Assembly: GCF_963678635.1 (NCBI RefSeq)
Contig: NC_087064.1
Location: forward strand, 68,250,025-68,314,024
Reading direction: 5' to 3'
Source: Symsagittifera roscoffensis
Lineage: Eukaryota > Xenacoelomorpha > Acoela > Convolutidae
DNA length: 64,000 nucleotides
A program made the position numbers and the translations under genes. Shown in pieces: positions 31,843 to 42,050 of the stretch (position 1 is its first letter; every line of letters starts with the position of its first letter). The notes under the pieces are model-generated. The model was not told the DNA's origin. It saw only the letters and a list, made by a program, of their open reading frames with translations, and did no database searches.

Positions 31843-32039
31843 GGCGTGAGGGGATTCGACTTGGCGAGACATCCTGGCTTGAGCAACAACACGGAATACG
31901 GCGCGGGAGAGTTCCCATTACCAACCAGACCAACGGGAAGATCTGCGGGCCAGCCCACGAGTAAGCACCGTCTATGATACGGTCACAACAGACGGAGTAA
32001 GTATGTCCGAAACTCAGCAACCTGAAGAGGGAACTGGAG

Positions 32040-32540
32040 AGGGCGTAGAGGGAGAGAGACAAGGCGAATCTTGAACGGGATGGTGCGAAGCTCGAGCGGG
32101 ACCAAGCGAACCTGGAAAGAGATCAAGCGGTCCTAGAGAGGGATCAGGCGAGGCGTGATCTTAGTATGATTAGGGCAGAGTACCAACAAGAGCAGAAGGT
32201 AAGCGAGAATGAGGCGAATTGCGAGCAATTGAAGTCTGAACTCGAAAAGATCCAGCGGCGACAACGAGAGTTCGCGAGACAAAAAGAAAAGGGAACCAGG
32301 ACCACAGAACCAGCCGCTGCAGGGTCAAGGCCAGAGTCACGGATGGAGGTGGATGAAGTTCCTAAGTCTAGTGGGCGATTAAACTTGGACCGAGCGGCTC
32401 AGGAGCACACTGGAAGTATGGATACCACCCGAGCCGGTGTCTTCCGTGCGTGGTTTGGAGGTGCAACCAATACGGCCACTGATGGACGTAGCACTTCCGG
32501 GATATACCCCGAGTTCAACCCCGAACAGCAGCCAAGTTAG
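32040..32540 (+). pseudogene. Coiled-coil region with NLERDQA heptads
   Basis: From about 32050 the frame reads four heptads of the form NLERDQA (KANLERDGAKLERDQ..., then VLERDQA), continuing through SMIRAEYQQEQ and EQLKSELEKIQRRQREF. This is a textbook parallel coiled coil, suggesting the protein oligomerises. The second element has a charged coiled coil (55600-55790) at the same place before its SGNH block. The frame overlaps the SGNH frame by about 100 nt in a different register. Confidence 0.6.
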
Positions 32541-33663
32541 CGGGAGTTCATCACGTCTCAAGGTGCTACACGATAGGCTGCAGTTGGGAACCTGTGACGA
32601 CTCAACAAGAGTGGAGCGACCTCCTTCTTGGAGAGACCAACCAGTCAGGTGCGTGGTGACCGCAAGATACAAAAAGAATACAGACGGCAGAAATCACAGA
32701 CAAAACCGTATGGATTGGACCTCGGAACAGAGGGCGAGAAGGGATTGTTTCCACGACGCGTCATGGGCCAAGTACTACGCACATCCGAGAATACCGCAGG
32801 GTGCAGTCCATTTAATCATAAGGGACAGCCTGATACGAGTGCTGACCCGGATCCAGTTGCATTGGCAGACTGGAGTTTTGAGCTTTTCTGGAGCCGCAAC
32901 ACCCCAGATGTTGGCATCGATTGAGATTTTAGACATGGTGAAAATGTACACGGTGACTCTGATGATGGGAACCAATGACGTGTCCAGAGGTAAATCGAGG
33001 AAAGTAATGAGGCTACGCGAGAAGATGAGCTGCATCCTTGAGGAGTTGAGGATTCAGATGTATCCTGCTTTACTCACGATTTGCACCGTCCCTTACAACA
33101 TGAAGGCCGATCAGCATGCGATGGAAATGAACGAGAAGGTGCGCAACATCAACGAAATAATCAGGCAAATGCAGCAGAGGAGCGTGCTCCCCGTTAGGTT
33201 GTTGGATGTGGCAAACATAATGGAGCGATCCTTCCCAGATGACGCGTCTTCGGATGGCATCCATTTTGATAGGCCTAAAGTTGTGGAATGGCTGAAATGC
33301 GTCATCCAGAAACACATAAATACACTGGAGGCGGATCTGCTGCAATTGGGCCAATTCACCTTCGGTCCTACCCCGGTACCCCTTTTCTTTGCCACAAGAT
33401 CCCTGTCCAATCGCCTGGGAGTGAGAGTCGATTCGAGAGACAGCTCAAGGAGTAGCCGGACCAGGCTACCGGGGTCAACATCGATGGAGGCCAAAGAAGT
33501 AGAATCGTCCACGCCCCAAAGTTCGGTGGTATCATCAGTGGTGGTGGTGGATCACAAGAGAGTGGAAAAACCGACGGAGACGAGCCGGACACGATATCTG
33601 GAGAGGATAAAGGAATTGGACCTGGAAGATCTGGAATGCAGACAGGAGTTCGAGGACACATGA
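32437..33663 (+). pseudogene. SGNH/GDSL hydrolase-like domain protein
   Basis: 408 open codons, the domain spanning about residues 122-300. SGNH blocks: block I HLIIRDSLIRVL (Ser131 present, preceding Gly replaced by Arg), block III MMGTNDVSR (Gly178, Asn180), block V SSDGIHFD (Asp273, His276). Between them lie VTLMMGTND beta strand and TICTVPYNMKAD, as in SGNH esterases. In cells the fold deacylates lipids or carbohydrates; esterase domains are also known in some LINE ORF1s. The related copy at 56260-56480 keeps a canonical GDSLVRD. The frame seems to start inside the previous one, so the N-terminal ~80 residues may be out of register. Confidence 0.72.
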
Positions 33664-33667
33664 GGAC

Positions 33668-34958
33668 TTGAGTCGACACCATTGTGTGGAGTGGTTGAAG
33701 GCCCATGAAGGACACTTCTCGAGAGCGAGGATGATCGAGACGGCGGATCTGACCGGGATTCCTCTGAAATCAATAATGGGACCGATCAACTATAGGCCAC
33801 TCAAGCTGTTGGGGTGTCCAGGGCTCATCGTAGAGCCCCTCAAACACCGAACAAGCGTAGCGAGAATCAGATTGGCTACTCCTGCGCAGGTGAGAGAAGT
33901 AGAGAAATTACTGGAGCCGAAAGACATGGGACTCCCAGATGCTGCCTACGAAGGCAGAAAACTAGCAAACGACTCAAGATACGGAAGACCCTGTGGGAAC
34001 GCGCAGTTGGCCAAGACCTTGGCGGTGTACGATTGATCGGATCCAGGAGCCGCAAGAGTAGTCATTGTGGCGGGCTCTGATTTCGAGGGGACGTCTCCGA
34101 AGCTGTTTTGGCCAGAGACCCTAGTGTACCTGCTGTCTGGTGCGGAATTGAACCAGATGCTGACTCTGGTGGTGGCAATCAAATCAGAAATGCCTTGTGA
34201 ACCGGAGCTGCTGCTGTTTGCTGGAATGAATGATCACTTGCATGCGGCGGGGCTTCTGGAGCATCTGAAAAGTGATGCACCGACGCCCAAGAAGGTCTGG
34301 GACCTTGTTTGCGGCAATGAATGAGGTGCAAGAGAATGTGACAACTCGATTCGGAGCCAAGACAAAAGTGGCGCTTACAACGTCCCCGGTCTACGCAAGC
34401 ATGCCGCCGGCTTTGCAATTAGTATACGCTATCTTGATCCTCATAGCGGAGGGGAACGAGTGGCGGGTGTTGATGACAGCCCCTAATCGAGAGCTGGAAC
34501 CCACGAACTTGAGACTTCTTAAGTCGGAATTGGCAGCGGCATGGGCGGACGTGTCTCATGCCTTGAGGGGATTCTACGAGTTGGCAGACATCCTCATTGT
34601 GTTGGACGAGGTCCTATTACTTGAGATTTCGAATTTTGCTCGACAATTGAAGTTTAGTCCGGACATAAGGGATGATCACCCAATAATAAGCCACCTAACA
34701 GCCAGCCTGTGGTTCCGAGGTATAGATCTGACCTGCAAGGCGAGGGGACCAAGCAATGAAAGGAGAAACGTGGCTGCAGCCGAGAAGCAATTAGAAGCGA
34801 TGGCATACCGTCTGACACAAGAGAGAGGCAGCTGGCCGTTCCTGACCCCAAGGCTCGAGAATGCTATGGACAAGACGTGGGAGAATGCTCAACCTCTCGT
34901 CAAACAGATATGGGATTTCTTGAGGGGCAGCTGGAGATGGCAGAGAGCAAGGAGATGA
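33668..34958 (+). pseudogene. Unknown protein with FAGMNDH motif (possible second SGNH-like domain)
   Basis: One frame from 33668 to 34324 with a single TGA (about 34034), then a frameshift near 34300 into 34272-34958. Sequence blocks: VVIVAGSDFEG, LLLFAGMNDHLHAAGLLEHL, TSPVYASMPPALQLVYAILIL, LMTAPNRELEPTNLR, LDEVLLLEISNF and DDHPIISHLTASLWF. GMNDH sits after a hydrophobic strand, like SGNH block III GxND, and DDHP could be block V, so it may be a second diverged SGNH domain. That is inference; I do not know the family. About 30% of its length is uninterrupted helical sequence. Confidence 0.5.
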
Positions 34959-35405
34959 CGGTGGGGGAGAATCGTCACAGCGGCGAACGAAGTCACTGTC
35001 GGAGGATTCTGGAGATAGCATGCCAAAGACGAGCTGAGAACGAGGAAAGATCACGAAATCTTGAGATTCTTGAGTCCTTGTTGGGAGAAGACGTACATGG
35101 CTAAAGTGTTCTACGCGAAGGACACCATCTTCGAAGCCTTCGTGCAAGAGCTGTTGAATATGCCCATAAACCTCGTGCTGGCCCTGTACTTGGTTTATCC
35201 CAGGTACCTGTTTAATATGGGTCCAGCATACATGTTCAGCAGAGGAGTAGAGACGTTTCGGATTGACGGGTACCTGACGCTACTGCTCTTGACTCATGGT
35301 GAACTGGTGGCATTTCATCGGTTGATGAAATATGGGGGCCACTGTCGGTGGGGAAAACCCACCCAAAAGTCGATACCTACTCTTACAAGTGCGCTGCCGG
35401 ACTGA
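34959..35405 (+). pseudogene. Unknown frame, continuation of 3' cargo
   Basis: Two open registers (34877-35104, charged; 35061-35405, hydrophobic). The latter reads ELLNMPINLVLALYLVYPRY then GYLTLLLLTHGELVAFHRL, which could be helices of a globular core or a membrane-associated segment; I cannot distinguish. It appears to be in the same frame as the end of the GMNDH protein after two stops, so these may be one protein. Confidence 0.4.
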
Positions 35406-36299
35406 AGACGTTGCTGGTGGAGTATCTTCTGATGCAGAACCGACACTTGACTGGCGAAGAACGGAATCCTAAGACGAGAGATGAATGGAAAGAGGCGTAT
35501 GGTGATATCCCTTCTGCTGACTGATCTGTGCTTGGCCATGAGATCTGACCCGCTGGGAATGATCAGGGGCTTGACGAGTATGCCTTTCCGGATCCTCTCG
35601 TGGCGGCATATCGCAAATCAGTGGTGCATGTGAGCCTCATAAGCGTACTAGATGGGACGGCGTTGAATTTGGGACGGCGCAAGAGGTGCTGAGGGCACGA
35701 ATGAGTGACACAGTGCTCTTCGGGAAGATAAAGGATCCCGAGTTAGTGGTGTTTATTTTCCGTGGGCAGCTACAATGCAGAATGGGGGGGGGGGGCTTCG
35801 AGTTGGTGAAAAAGGAGCTAGAAATGACTCCGGATAAATTTTGCCCACCGTCGTCCCCGAGTTCCCGACAGTCAGGAGAATGACCCTGGGGATGAATAGC
35901 CCTCTGGTAGTCCCATCCTTGGACGCCCGAGCTGCAGTGGAAAAGCAGTAGAGGGGGTTCACCGATGGCTGGGATCCCGTGTTTGTCGGATATACAGCAG
36001 CAGTTTACTTCCACACGTGCGACATCAAGATAAACTCATGTACAACACAAGCGAAGAAGATGAGGGGCTCAATGCCTCCAAAGTTCGAGGTTCGGGACAT
36101 CTTGAGAACGCTCGAGCAAGCGGATCTGGAGAAGATGCTGCCTGTTTGGGACGATGAAAGAATGATTGTAGAGGAAGGACACATAGCCTTGAAAGATGAA
36201 ATGAAGTTTGCCACGAGAAAGTATCGAGCACCTTTCGAGCTGGAGCAACTAGAGATAAAGCAAGAGGAAAAGGAGCTAGAGGCTGCTGGCCCCTTATAA
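35406..36299 (+). pseudogene. Unknown frames, broken 3' cargo
   Basis: Short open pieces in all three frames, interrupted near a 10-G run (35787-35796) that is a likely frameshift site. The clearest is 35979-36299 (MFVGYTAAVYFHTCDIKINS to a Glu/Lys-rich helix). LKTLLVEYLLMQNRHLTGEE near 35405-35460 looks like genuine helical protein. No domain recognised. Confidence 0.4.
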
Positions 36300-36353
36300 T
36301 TAGCCCTCACCGATTACAAGAAGCAGACGCCAACTACACCCTCACCCCTGTCA

Positions 36354-37031
36354 GTGGGCACCCCTGGAGATAAAAGAAGCGGTCCCGTGGAGACGAGGTT
36401 TAGAGACGTGCTTGAGAGAAGGCGAGCTGAGTCAGAAGGGGAGAGCATGGATGAGACTCTCAGTGAAGCAGGAGAAGAAATGGAGGTGAGGAAAACACCT
36501 GAGCCGAAACCAGCGGAGAAGGATTTTACCACTCAGGAACTGCTGCAAGACTTGAGTGAAGACGATTGGGCGAACAGGGCCACACCACCCCTGACGTCAT
36601 TCACTCGCAAAAACCTGGAACTACCCCTGAGCGGCGAGACCGCCAATATGGGGATGATTCTCTTGAGTGCCAAAGAGAGTAAGAAGAATACCTTCGAGGG
36701 CAATAAATGGATGTTCTTGAGTACGCTGGATGAGAAGACGTGGCTAGAATTCTTGAGTGAATTTAACCAGAAAGCAGGGACCGAAGCTACACTGGAGAAA
36801 TTCAAAGAAGAATTGTGTGACACAGTGGTGAAATTCGGGGAACCAGTTCTGATGGGCACCGGACTGGATAAAAAGGCGAGAAAGGAGTTGTTGGACAAGA
36901 TGATCAAACTGCGAGAAACAGAGCAGAAAACCAAAGATGATGAATGTAAAGACAGCTCTACTCTGAAACAAAAATTGACGATAAAATTTTTAAAGTTAAA
37001 GGCGAGGACAAGCTTAAGACTAGTAATATGA
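36354..37031 (+). pseudogene. Unknown charged frame in 3' cargo
   Basis: 225 open codons, Glu/Lys-rich, beginning MGTPGDKRSGPVETRF. It contains a weak repeated pattern (KKNTFEGNKWMFLSTLDEKTWLEFLSEF) and ends TSLRLVI. No family is recognised. The composition suggests a disordered N-terminal half and a helical C-terminal half. The hexamer CTTGAG occurs five times in its 678 nt. Confidence 0.45.
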
Positions 37032-37086
37032 TTAAAGATATTAATATCCGTAAGACTCGAGTGGGGGGAGGCAAGAGTCGGAAGGG

Positions 37087-37493
37087 TTGGACCGGGACAA
37101 AGAGGTAGAATCAGTGATGATAGTGACGACGTCCCCAAGTAAAGGTAAGAAGTCTCGAAAGAGGAAAAGGGAAGTAGAAGTAGAGGAGTTGAATAGCCCG
37201 TCGGCTGATGCGGTCTCTAGGAAGATATTGAGGGAGACTGCTCCCATGATTCTAGCGCGATGGAAGACTGCGGCCTACAAGAGTAGCTCCAAACCAAGGA
37301 AGTGGATGTTGGTAAAGAATGGATCTCGAGCGAGCATCAGGCTATCGGCAAACAAGTGACCAGCGACCCTCTTGAGAAGAATGCGACGAGGAATACGGCT
37401 CGACCTTGGTGGGTGGCTCTGGAGACAATGAAGGAACTGGAGGACTGTCTAAAAAAGCTCGATCGTGGAGTGTCCCGCAAGCGTCGCAATTAG
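37087..37493 (+). pseudogene. Unknown basic frames in 3' cargo
   Basis: 37087-37359 begins MDRDKEVESVMIVTTSPSKGKKSRKRKREVEVEE, with a KGKKSRKRKR cluster resembling a bipartite nuclear-localisation signal; 37302-37493 overlaps it in another register. Together they look like the N-terminal part of the long frame that starts at 37530. Confidence 0.4.
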
Positions 37494-37529
37494 GCTACCC
37501 AACAAAAAGTCGAGATTAACAAATTAGAA

Positions 37530-40189
37530 TTGGGAAGTCAGCTGAAGCGAACTTGGCAGAAGTTGTTGCGGGATTACTTCGAAGAGGCGATGAGAACACC
37601 TTCGTCCGCATTGCAATTGATGGCAAATCCCTTCGTTAGAACAGCGGGGCAGCTGAAGTTCGCGTGGAGCCTAGTGGGAATAGAATTGGAGGTATTGACC
37701 TCACACGATAATTTGAAGTTGGGCAACAAGAGTCAAGAAATTTACCAGATGCTGGTACAGCATATAGCCAGAGATAATTCCGGTTTGAGTCTGGCGAGAA
37801 GAAAAGATGCCACTTGTTTCTTGAGGTGGATAATGTCCGTAATGACCAATAGTACTGTCCAAGCGTGTCATCAGAAGGCCATGGGGAGCCAAACTATGGA
37901 GAGGAGAGTCTCCGCCATCATATGGAACGTGTACCAGAGTACGGGGATCGAAAAGGAGGATGTTTCGAAGCAATCTCTAGAGAATCATGGGAAACTTGAT
38001 GAAATACGGAGATTCTACAACAAGAAATTCAAAGAGGGGCATGATGTGCATCGTAGTTTGGCCTCGGCTGAGGATTACTCGAGAACCAACTTACGGGGAG
38101 AATACCAATGTGTATCTGAAGTAATGGGGATAGCATACAACCATTTCTTGGATTCAGAGGCCGGAAGCGCTCACAGGAATCACGAAGTGACGGAGCTGTT
38201 GAAGTTTTGGACAGAAAAGATAATCAAAACTGATTCAATGGAAAGGGAGAAACCGAGCCTGGGCCTGCTACTTGAGACGACGCCCAAGGTAATAAGCGTG
38301 CCACGCTCGAGCAAGAGAGTGGAATTGAAAATGGGGAATGGAAATGGTATGATGACTACGAATTTAGGAATGGTTTGGAAGTTGCTGAGACCCTCCTGGT
38401 GCCCACATCCCCGCGCAAGCTTGATTGATGAAGTCAGGGAACGAGTGAGGCTAACACCGACAAAAGATGAAGACTTGGGAGCTTTGGATGTGATACACAA
38501 ACTGATCCTACCACAGAGTAAAGAGTCGGGCGAGGCAATGAGTAGGGTAGGATCAGTAAAGAAGTTGGAACCCGGTAGTTGTCTTGACTTGACGTGCGGA
38601 GGCGGAGAGCACACTTGTGATGGACGATCATGTCTCAGAAAACAATCTTTCCAGAGAGAAGACCTAGTCGCTTGGTTTGGAGACATAACAGAGAGAGAGA
38701 GAAAAGCGAAGTGCAGATAGTGGCTGAGTGCTATACAAAAACTACAGTGAATATAGCAATGGCGCTGGGGTTCTTCTCAAGGATGTGCAGTTTGCAATCA
38801 CTGGAGATGCTGGAGTCTGAGCACCATTTGGTGACAGCGTTGAGCGTGGAGTCGTGGCCGGGGGCGTTGCAAACCACCCAGAAACACATCAGAGGGTGGA
38901 AGATTGGTCTTGAGGCGGAAATGGGATTTCCTGTGAGCGAGGCTTACGGTCTACCAGTGAATGCAAAATCCTTGGTGGGATCAGTAATGGCCAACCTATG
39001 TGGGAGCCACTATCCATTACATATGGCGATGGTAGAGGTATCCAGCCCAAGGATACTAGTGGACAAGGCCTTCTCGGTGCCCAAGTGCGTACGACTGGCT
39101 CGAATGTCGCATCATTCACATGAACTGTTGAAGAAGATCCCGGGAACGGTGCCAAGGGAACAAAGAGATGACTTGGGTGAAATCTGGGGAGAAGACATCT
39201 GGGGAGAAGAAATCTGGGGAGAGAGTTTGGAAGGCGAAAACACGAGTGAGTTCGACACACAGAATACCATCGGGAAGCCGATGAATAGTGTCCCAGCACA
39301 GGAGGAAAATGATACAACACATGAGAAGATGATAGAATTGGAACCTCTGCTGGAAGTTTTGGGAGAACGCAATCTCCGGAGCATCGATATTACACATGGG
39401 GAATGCCCATGCCATTGCTTGGCACAGACAGTGTGGTACCCGGAGCACTCAAACCTCTGTTTAGTGTCGGACTTGGAAGAAATTCGGTCAATCAGATTAC
39501 CCGATCATCGGCAGAAGGTGACCATCTTGGTAGTGAGCACGATGTTGGCGTTGCGATGGATCGAGGAGAATGTGACGAAATTTCGGGAATCGAAGACACC
39601 AACGGCGGAATCGATATACGCTATTGATTATAGCAGGAGACTTGAGTTGTTTGAGACGGCGTGCAAGGTATTCGCTATACCTATGGAGGTCAGGCACGTA
39701 TGGAGCCGCATAATATTCTTCCCGTGGTTTCGAGCGACATTGACATCTTGGTTGTATATGGTGACGAAAGACCATATGAAAAAACATCGTAAAAAATATC
39801 GACAGTTCTTGGCAGAGATAGGACCGGAAGCCTTCAAGATACCTTTGCTGAACCATCGAAATGCGATCATGAAGGGTTGGAAAAGAGTGGGTAGGGTGTC
39901 CAGAGACAATACCAAAGCGAGAGAATCGACACTGGAGGAGGACTTGGCGAAGAACGTGAGCTTGAGCCTGCACAATACCTTTTGCTTGAACAGGGAATCG
40001 AAACTGAAAGGTTTACCAAATCAGGCAAGGAGGTTGCAAGAACAAAGGGAGTGGATGCGACCCTTCGAACCATTAAAAGCGTGGGAAGAGATCGTAATCA
40101 GCTCCGATGATGAGGAAGTGCTGCTAAGGCAGATCACGGTGTCAAACTCATCAGGGCCTAGCACCTCAAAGGTCAGGAATACGAAATGA
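37530..40189 (+). pseudogene. Large unrecognised protein of giant Gypsy element
   Basis: Two long overlapping frames, 37530-38720 (396 codons) and 38630-40189 (519 codons), most simply one ~880-codon gene with a frameshift near 38690-38720. The first is helical (LARRKDATCFLRWIMSVMTN) and ends with a Cys-rich stretch CLDLTCGGGEHTCDG...C. The second has GECPCHCLAQTVWYPEH, VTILVVSTMLALRWIEENV, a repeated IWGEDIWGEEIWGES segment (39186-39230) and an acidic tail ISSDDEE. I recognise no family. It is the least decayed frame of the cargo, implying constraint when the element was active. Its position before the 3' LTR is where envelope genes sit, but no signal peptide or transmembrane anchor is evident. 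Confidence 0.55.
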
Positions 40190-40624
40190 GCAGGGGGCTC
40201 AATGAGGGTTTTTTGAGTCTTGAGAGGGAAGAAAAGGGATTCCAGTGTGAACTCGGTGAAATCTGAGGTCACGAAAAAGAAATTTTAACGAAAAAAAATA
40301 TTGTTATTAATATGCTATAATTATTATATAAATCAAAATGCTGCATGACAATTTTCCGATTGGATAGGACAAAAGAAATTTTAATCATTAGCTTCAAAAG
40401 CGGAGATTTAAGGTGCAGGTATATGCAAAGTTTGATTGCTGTTCAGCGATAGTGTGACAATTTTACATGGTTGTGAAACTTGGGGTGTAGATAAAGTTAA
40501 ATCTACTGCAAAATTCTGTAAATGACCACTGGCGCTGCATCTTGAGCAACACTCAACATTCTGGGGATTCACTGGCAGACGGCAACACGCAATGAGGACT
40601 TCGATCTTGAGTCCCGGGATTATG
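40190..40624 (+). other. 3' untranslated region before the 3' LTR
   Basis: No frame. A purine-rich tract GAGAGGGAAGAAAAGGGA lies at 40222-40239, but it is about 390 bp upstream of the LTR, too far for the priming polypurine tract; no good tract directly abuts the LTR. Confidence 0.5.
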
Positions 40625-41514
40625 TGCCAGTCGGTCATTTTGGAATTTTGACCTTGAGAAATGCGAACGACGTAATTTTAGGTTGAAATGTAATTTTTCA
40701 AAAATTCGAACTGAGCCTGTCATGCTCAACTTTCTCGCGACAACTGAAAATCTCAGAAATGCAAGAACAGACCAACCGAAATACAATCGTGGGAAAGTAG
40801 TTGAAAAAAGCAGCGGAAAAATGCTTTCACTATTTCTAGATATAAAAATCACACGAGAGTAGAGCTGTCCTATCCTGAAATAGGAGACAGAACGATTACG
40901 AAAAAAGAGTATATTTATTCGAAGTGGACCAGAGTGAACCTTCGGTGGAAATGTGGACAACCGAAGTCTCCCAATGGTCCAACCCAAAACTTTATTTCAC
41001 AAGTGAAAACTCATTTCCTTTGTTGGAACTTATTAATATCAAACTTCTCAAATTATTACAATTATGCTAGAGTCGCTAGTTAATTTAGTTATTCCAATTC
41101 TGGAGTGTGCTGGTATGTACCCAATTTAATTTTCTTGAGTGTGTTTTGTAATTGTTATGTTGATATAAGGAGAGTTTTAGGTTGATCCATCTGAAATGGA
41201 TCAAAGTTCGACTGTCTAATAAAAAGTAACCGTACGGACTGTCCCGACCCTATTTTTAACGGCGTTCGTGTATTTTGGGTATATTGAGACCTAAGTATGG
41301 GGACGTTCTTATTTTCTAGAGTGGGGGGGAGTATTTTGGTAGTGGCCTTTAAGCTGTAACGATGGTTTTAGTCTCATGTCGCAAGTGAACCGAATTGGCT
41401 CCGACCGTTCGAGGTAGAAAAACACAAGAGATATTGTCCCTGACTCTTGAGCCAATGGTTATAGGGCCTATTTTTCTTTAACCTCATATGTGATTTAGGT
41501 AGGCGACTGTTACA
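40625..41514 (+). repeat. 3' LTR of giant Gypsy element
   Basis: It begins TGCCAGTCGGTCA and ends GGCGACTGTTACA, colinear with 16861-17753. It keeps the TATA-like GTATATTTATT and the AATAAA near 41218. Six bases (GATCGA) separate its CA from the GAGTG duplication; I cannot tell if these belong to the LTR end or were added on integration. Confidence 0.88.
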
Positions 41515-41520
41515 GATCGA

Positions 41521-41525
41521 GAGTG
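41521..41525 (+). other. Target-site duplication of giant Gypsy element, right
   Basis: GAGTG, repeating 16856-16860. It is followed directly by the rest of the LINE endonuclease codon series. Confidence 0.72.
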
Positions 41526-42050
41526 TTTGAGCATAATCAAAGAAAACAACTTTCAACAAAAAATAGACTTGAATACAGCAGCAAGTGGTATATTAGATCT
41601 CATTAGTGATAACATAGAGTGCGTAAATTTGAAGCAAATAACAAGCGACGATTGTCAAATCACCAAAATGTCAAATCACTACCCAATTTATCTTAGTTTT
41701 TTGGATATAGGGCAGAACAATATAAAAAGATGTTATGTAAAAAGTGGTTTGTATAGTTTTTGTAGTGGAGACTCTGAAAATTTAATGCACCTTATTTCAA
41801 CAAATCCGTTCAATTCCTATTGCTGGTCAAACCCAAATTGCATCGTTAAAATTTGGTACCTTTGGCTGAATGTTTTTGTGAACGAAACTATACCGAAAAG
41901 CCCCAGCATCGAGCTTCTCTGCCACCTTGGATAAGCCAGAGTACATCTCATCTAAATAAATGTCTTAAGACAGCAAGAAGAAGATAAAAAGATATGCATC
42001 CAAAGGAAAGTGATTTTTCGAACTTCGTCAATATGTTTTGAGGGTTGAAG
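41521..42050 (+). pseudogene. LINE ORF2 fragment: endonuclease C-terminus and linker
   Basis: The frame resumes as ECLSIIKENNFQQKIDLNTA, then GILDLISDN (LDLI block) and NHYPIYLSF, corresponding to the SDHxPI block with its catalytic His (41680). After a frame change near 41900, a segment reading LPPWISQSTSHLNKCL (about 41905-41960) is the conserved linker before LINE RT. No RT follows, so the copy is truncated near 42050. The missing N-terminal half is at 16360-16860. Confidence 0.82.

Larger units (their letters stand above)
16861..41520 (+). mobile_element. Giant Ty3/Gypsy LTR retroelement with macro and SGNH modules (~24.7 kb)
   Basis: Direct ~0.89-kb LTRs bound a 22.9-kb interior, with a GAGTG duplication outside. 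Order on the plus strand: leader with minisatellite, gag (capsid, two CCHC knuckles), protease, RT, RNase H, integrase with GPY/F tail, acidic linker, macro domain, coiled coil, SGNH-like domain, GMNDH-motif protein, then about 5 kb of unrecognised frames. The PR-RT-RH-IN order places it in Ty3/Gypsy (Metaviridae). Ordinary Gypsy elements are 5-12 kb; comparable giants are Ogre in plants and Burro in planarians. A 2157-bp internal tandem duplication accounts for only part of the size. All modules are broken, so it is not autonomous now. The LTRs differ at roughly a tenth of the first 150 positions by hand count, less further on, so it is old. Confidence 0.9.

Noticed and set aside
37530-40189. 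Envelope glycoprotein
   Set aside because: Position fits, but there is no signal peptide, transmembrane anchor, furin site or heptad fusion region.
40222-40239. Purine tract as the polypurine tract of the giant element
   Set aside because: It lies about 390 bp before the 3' LTR instead of touching it.
31111-40624. Cargo as a separate transposon nested in the Gypsy element
   Set aside because: No terminal repeats or target duplication bound it, and the sister element has the same coiled-coil/SGNH order after its macro domain.
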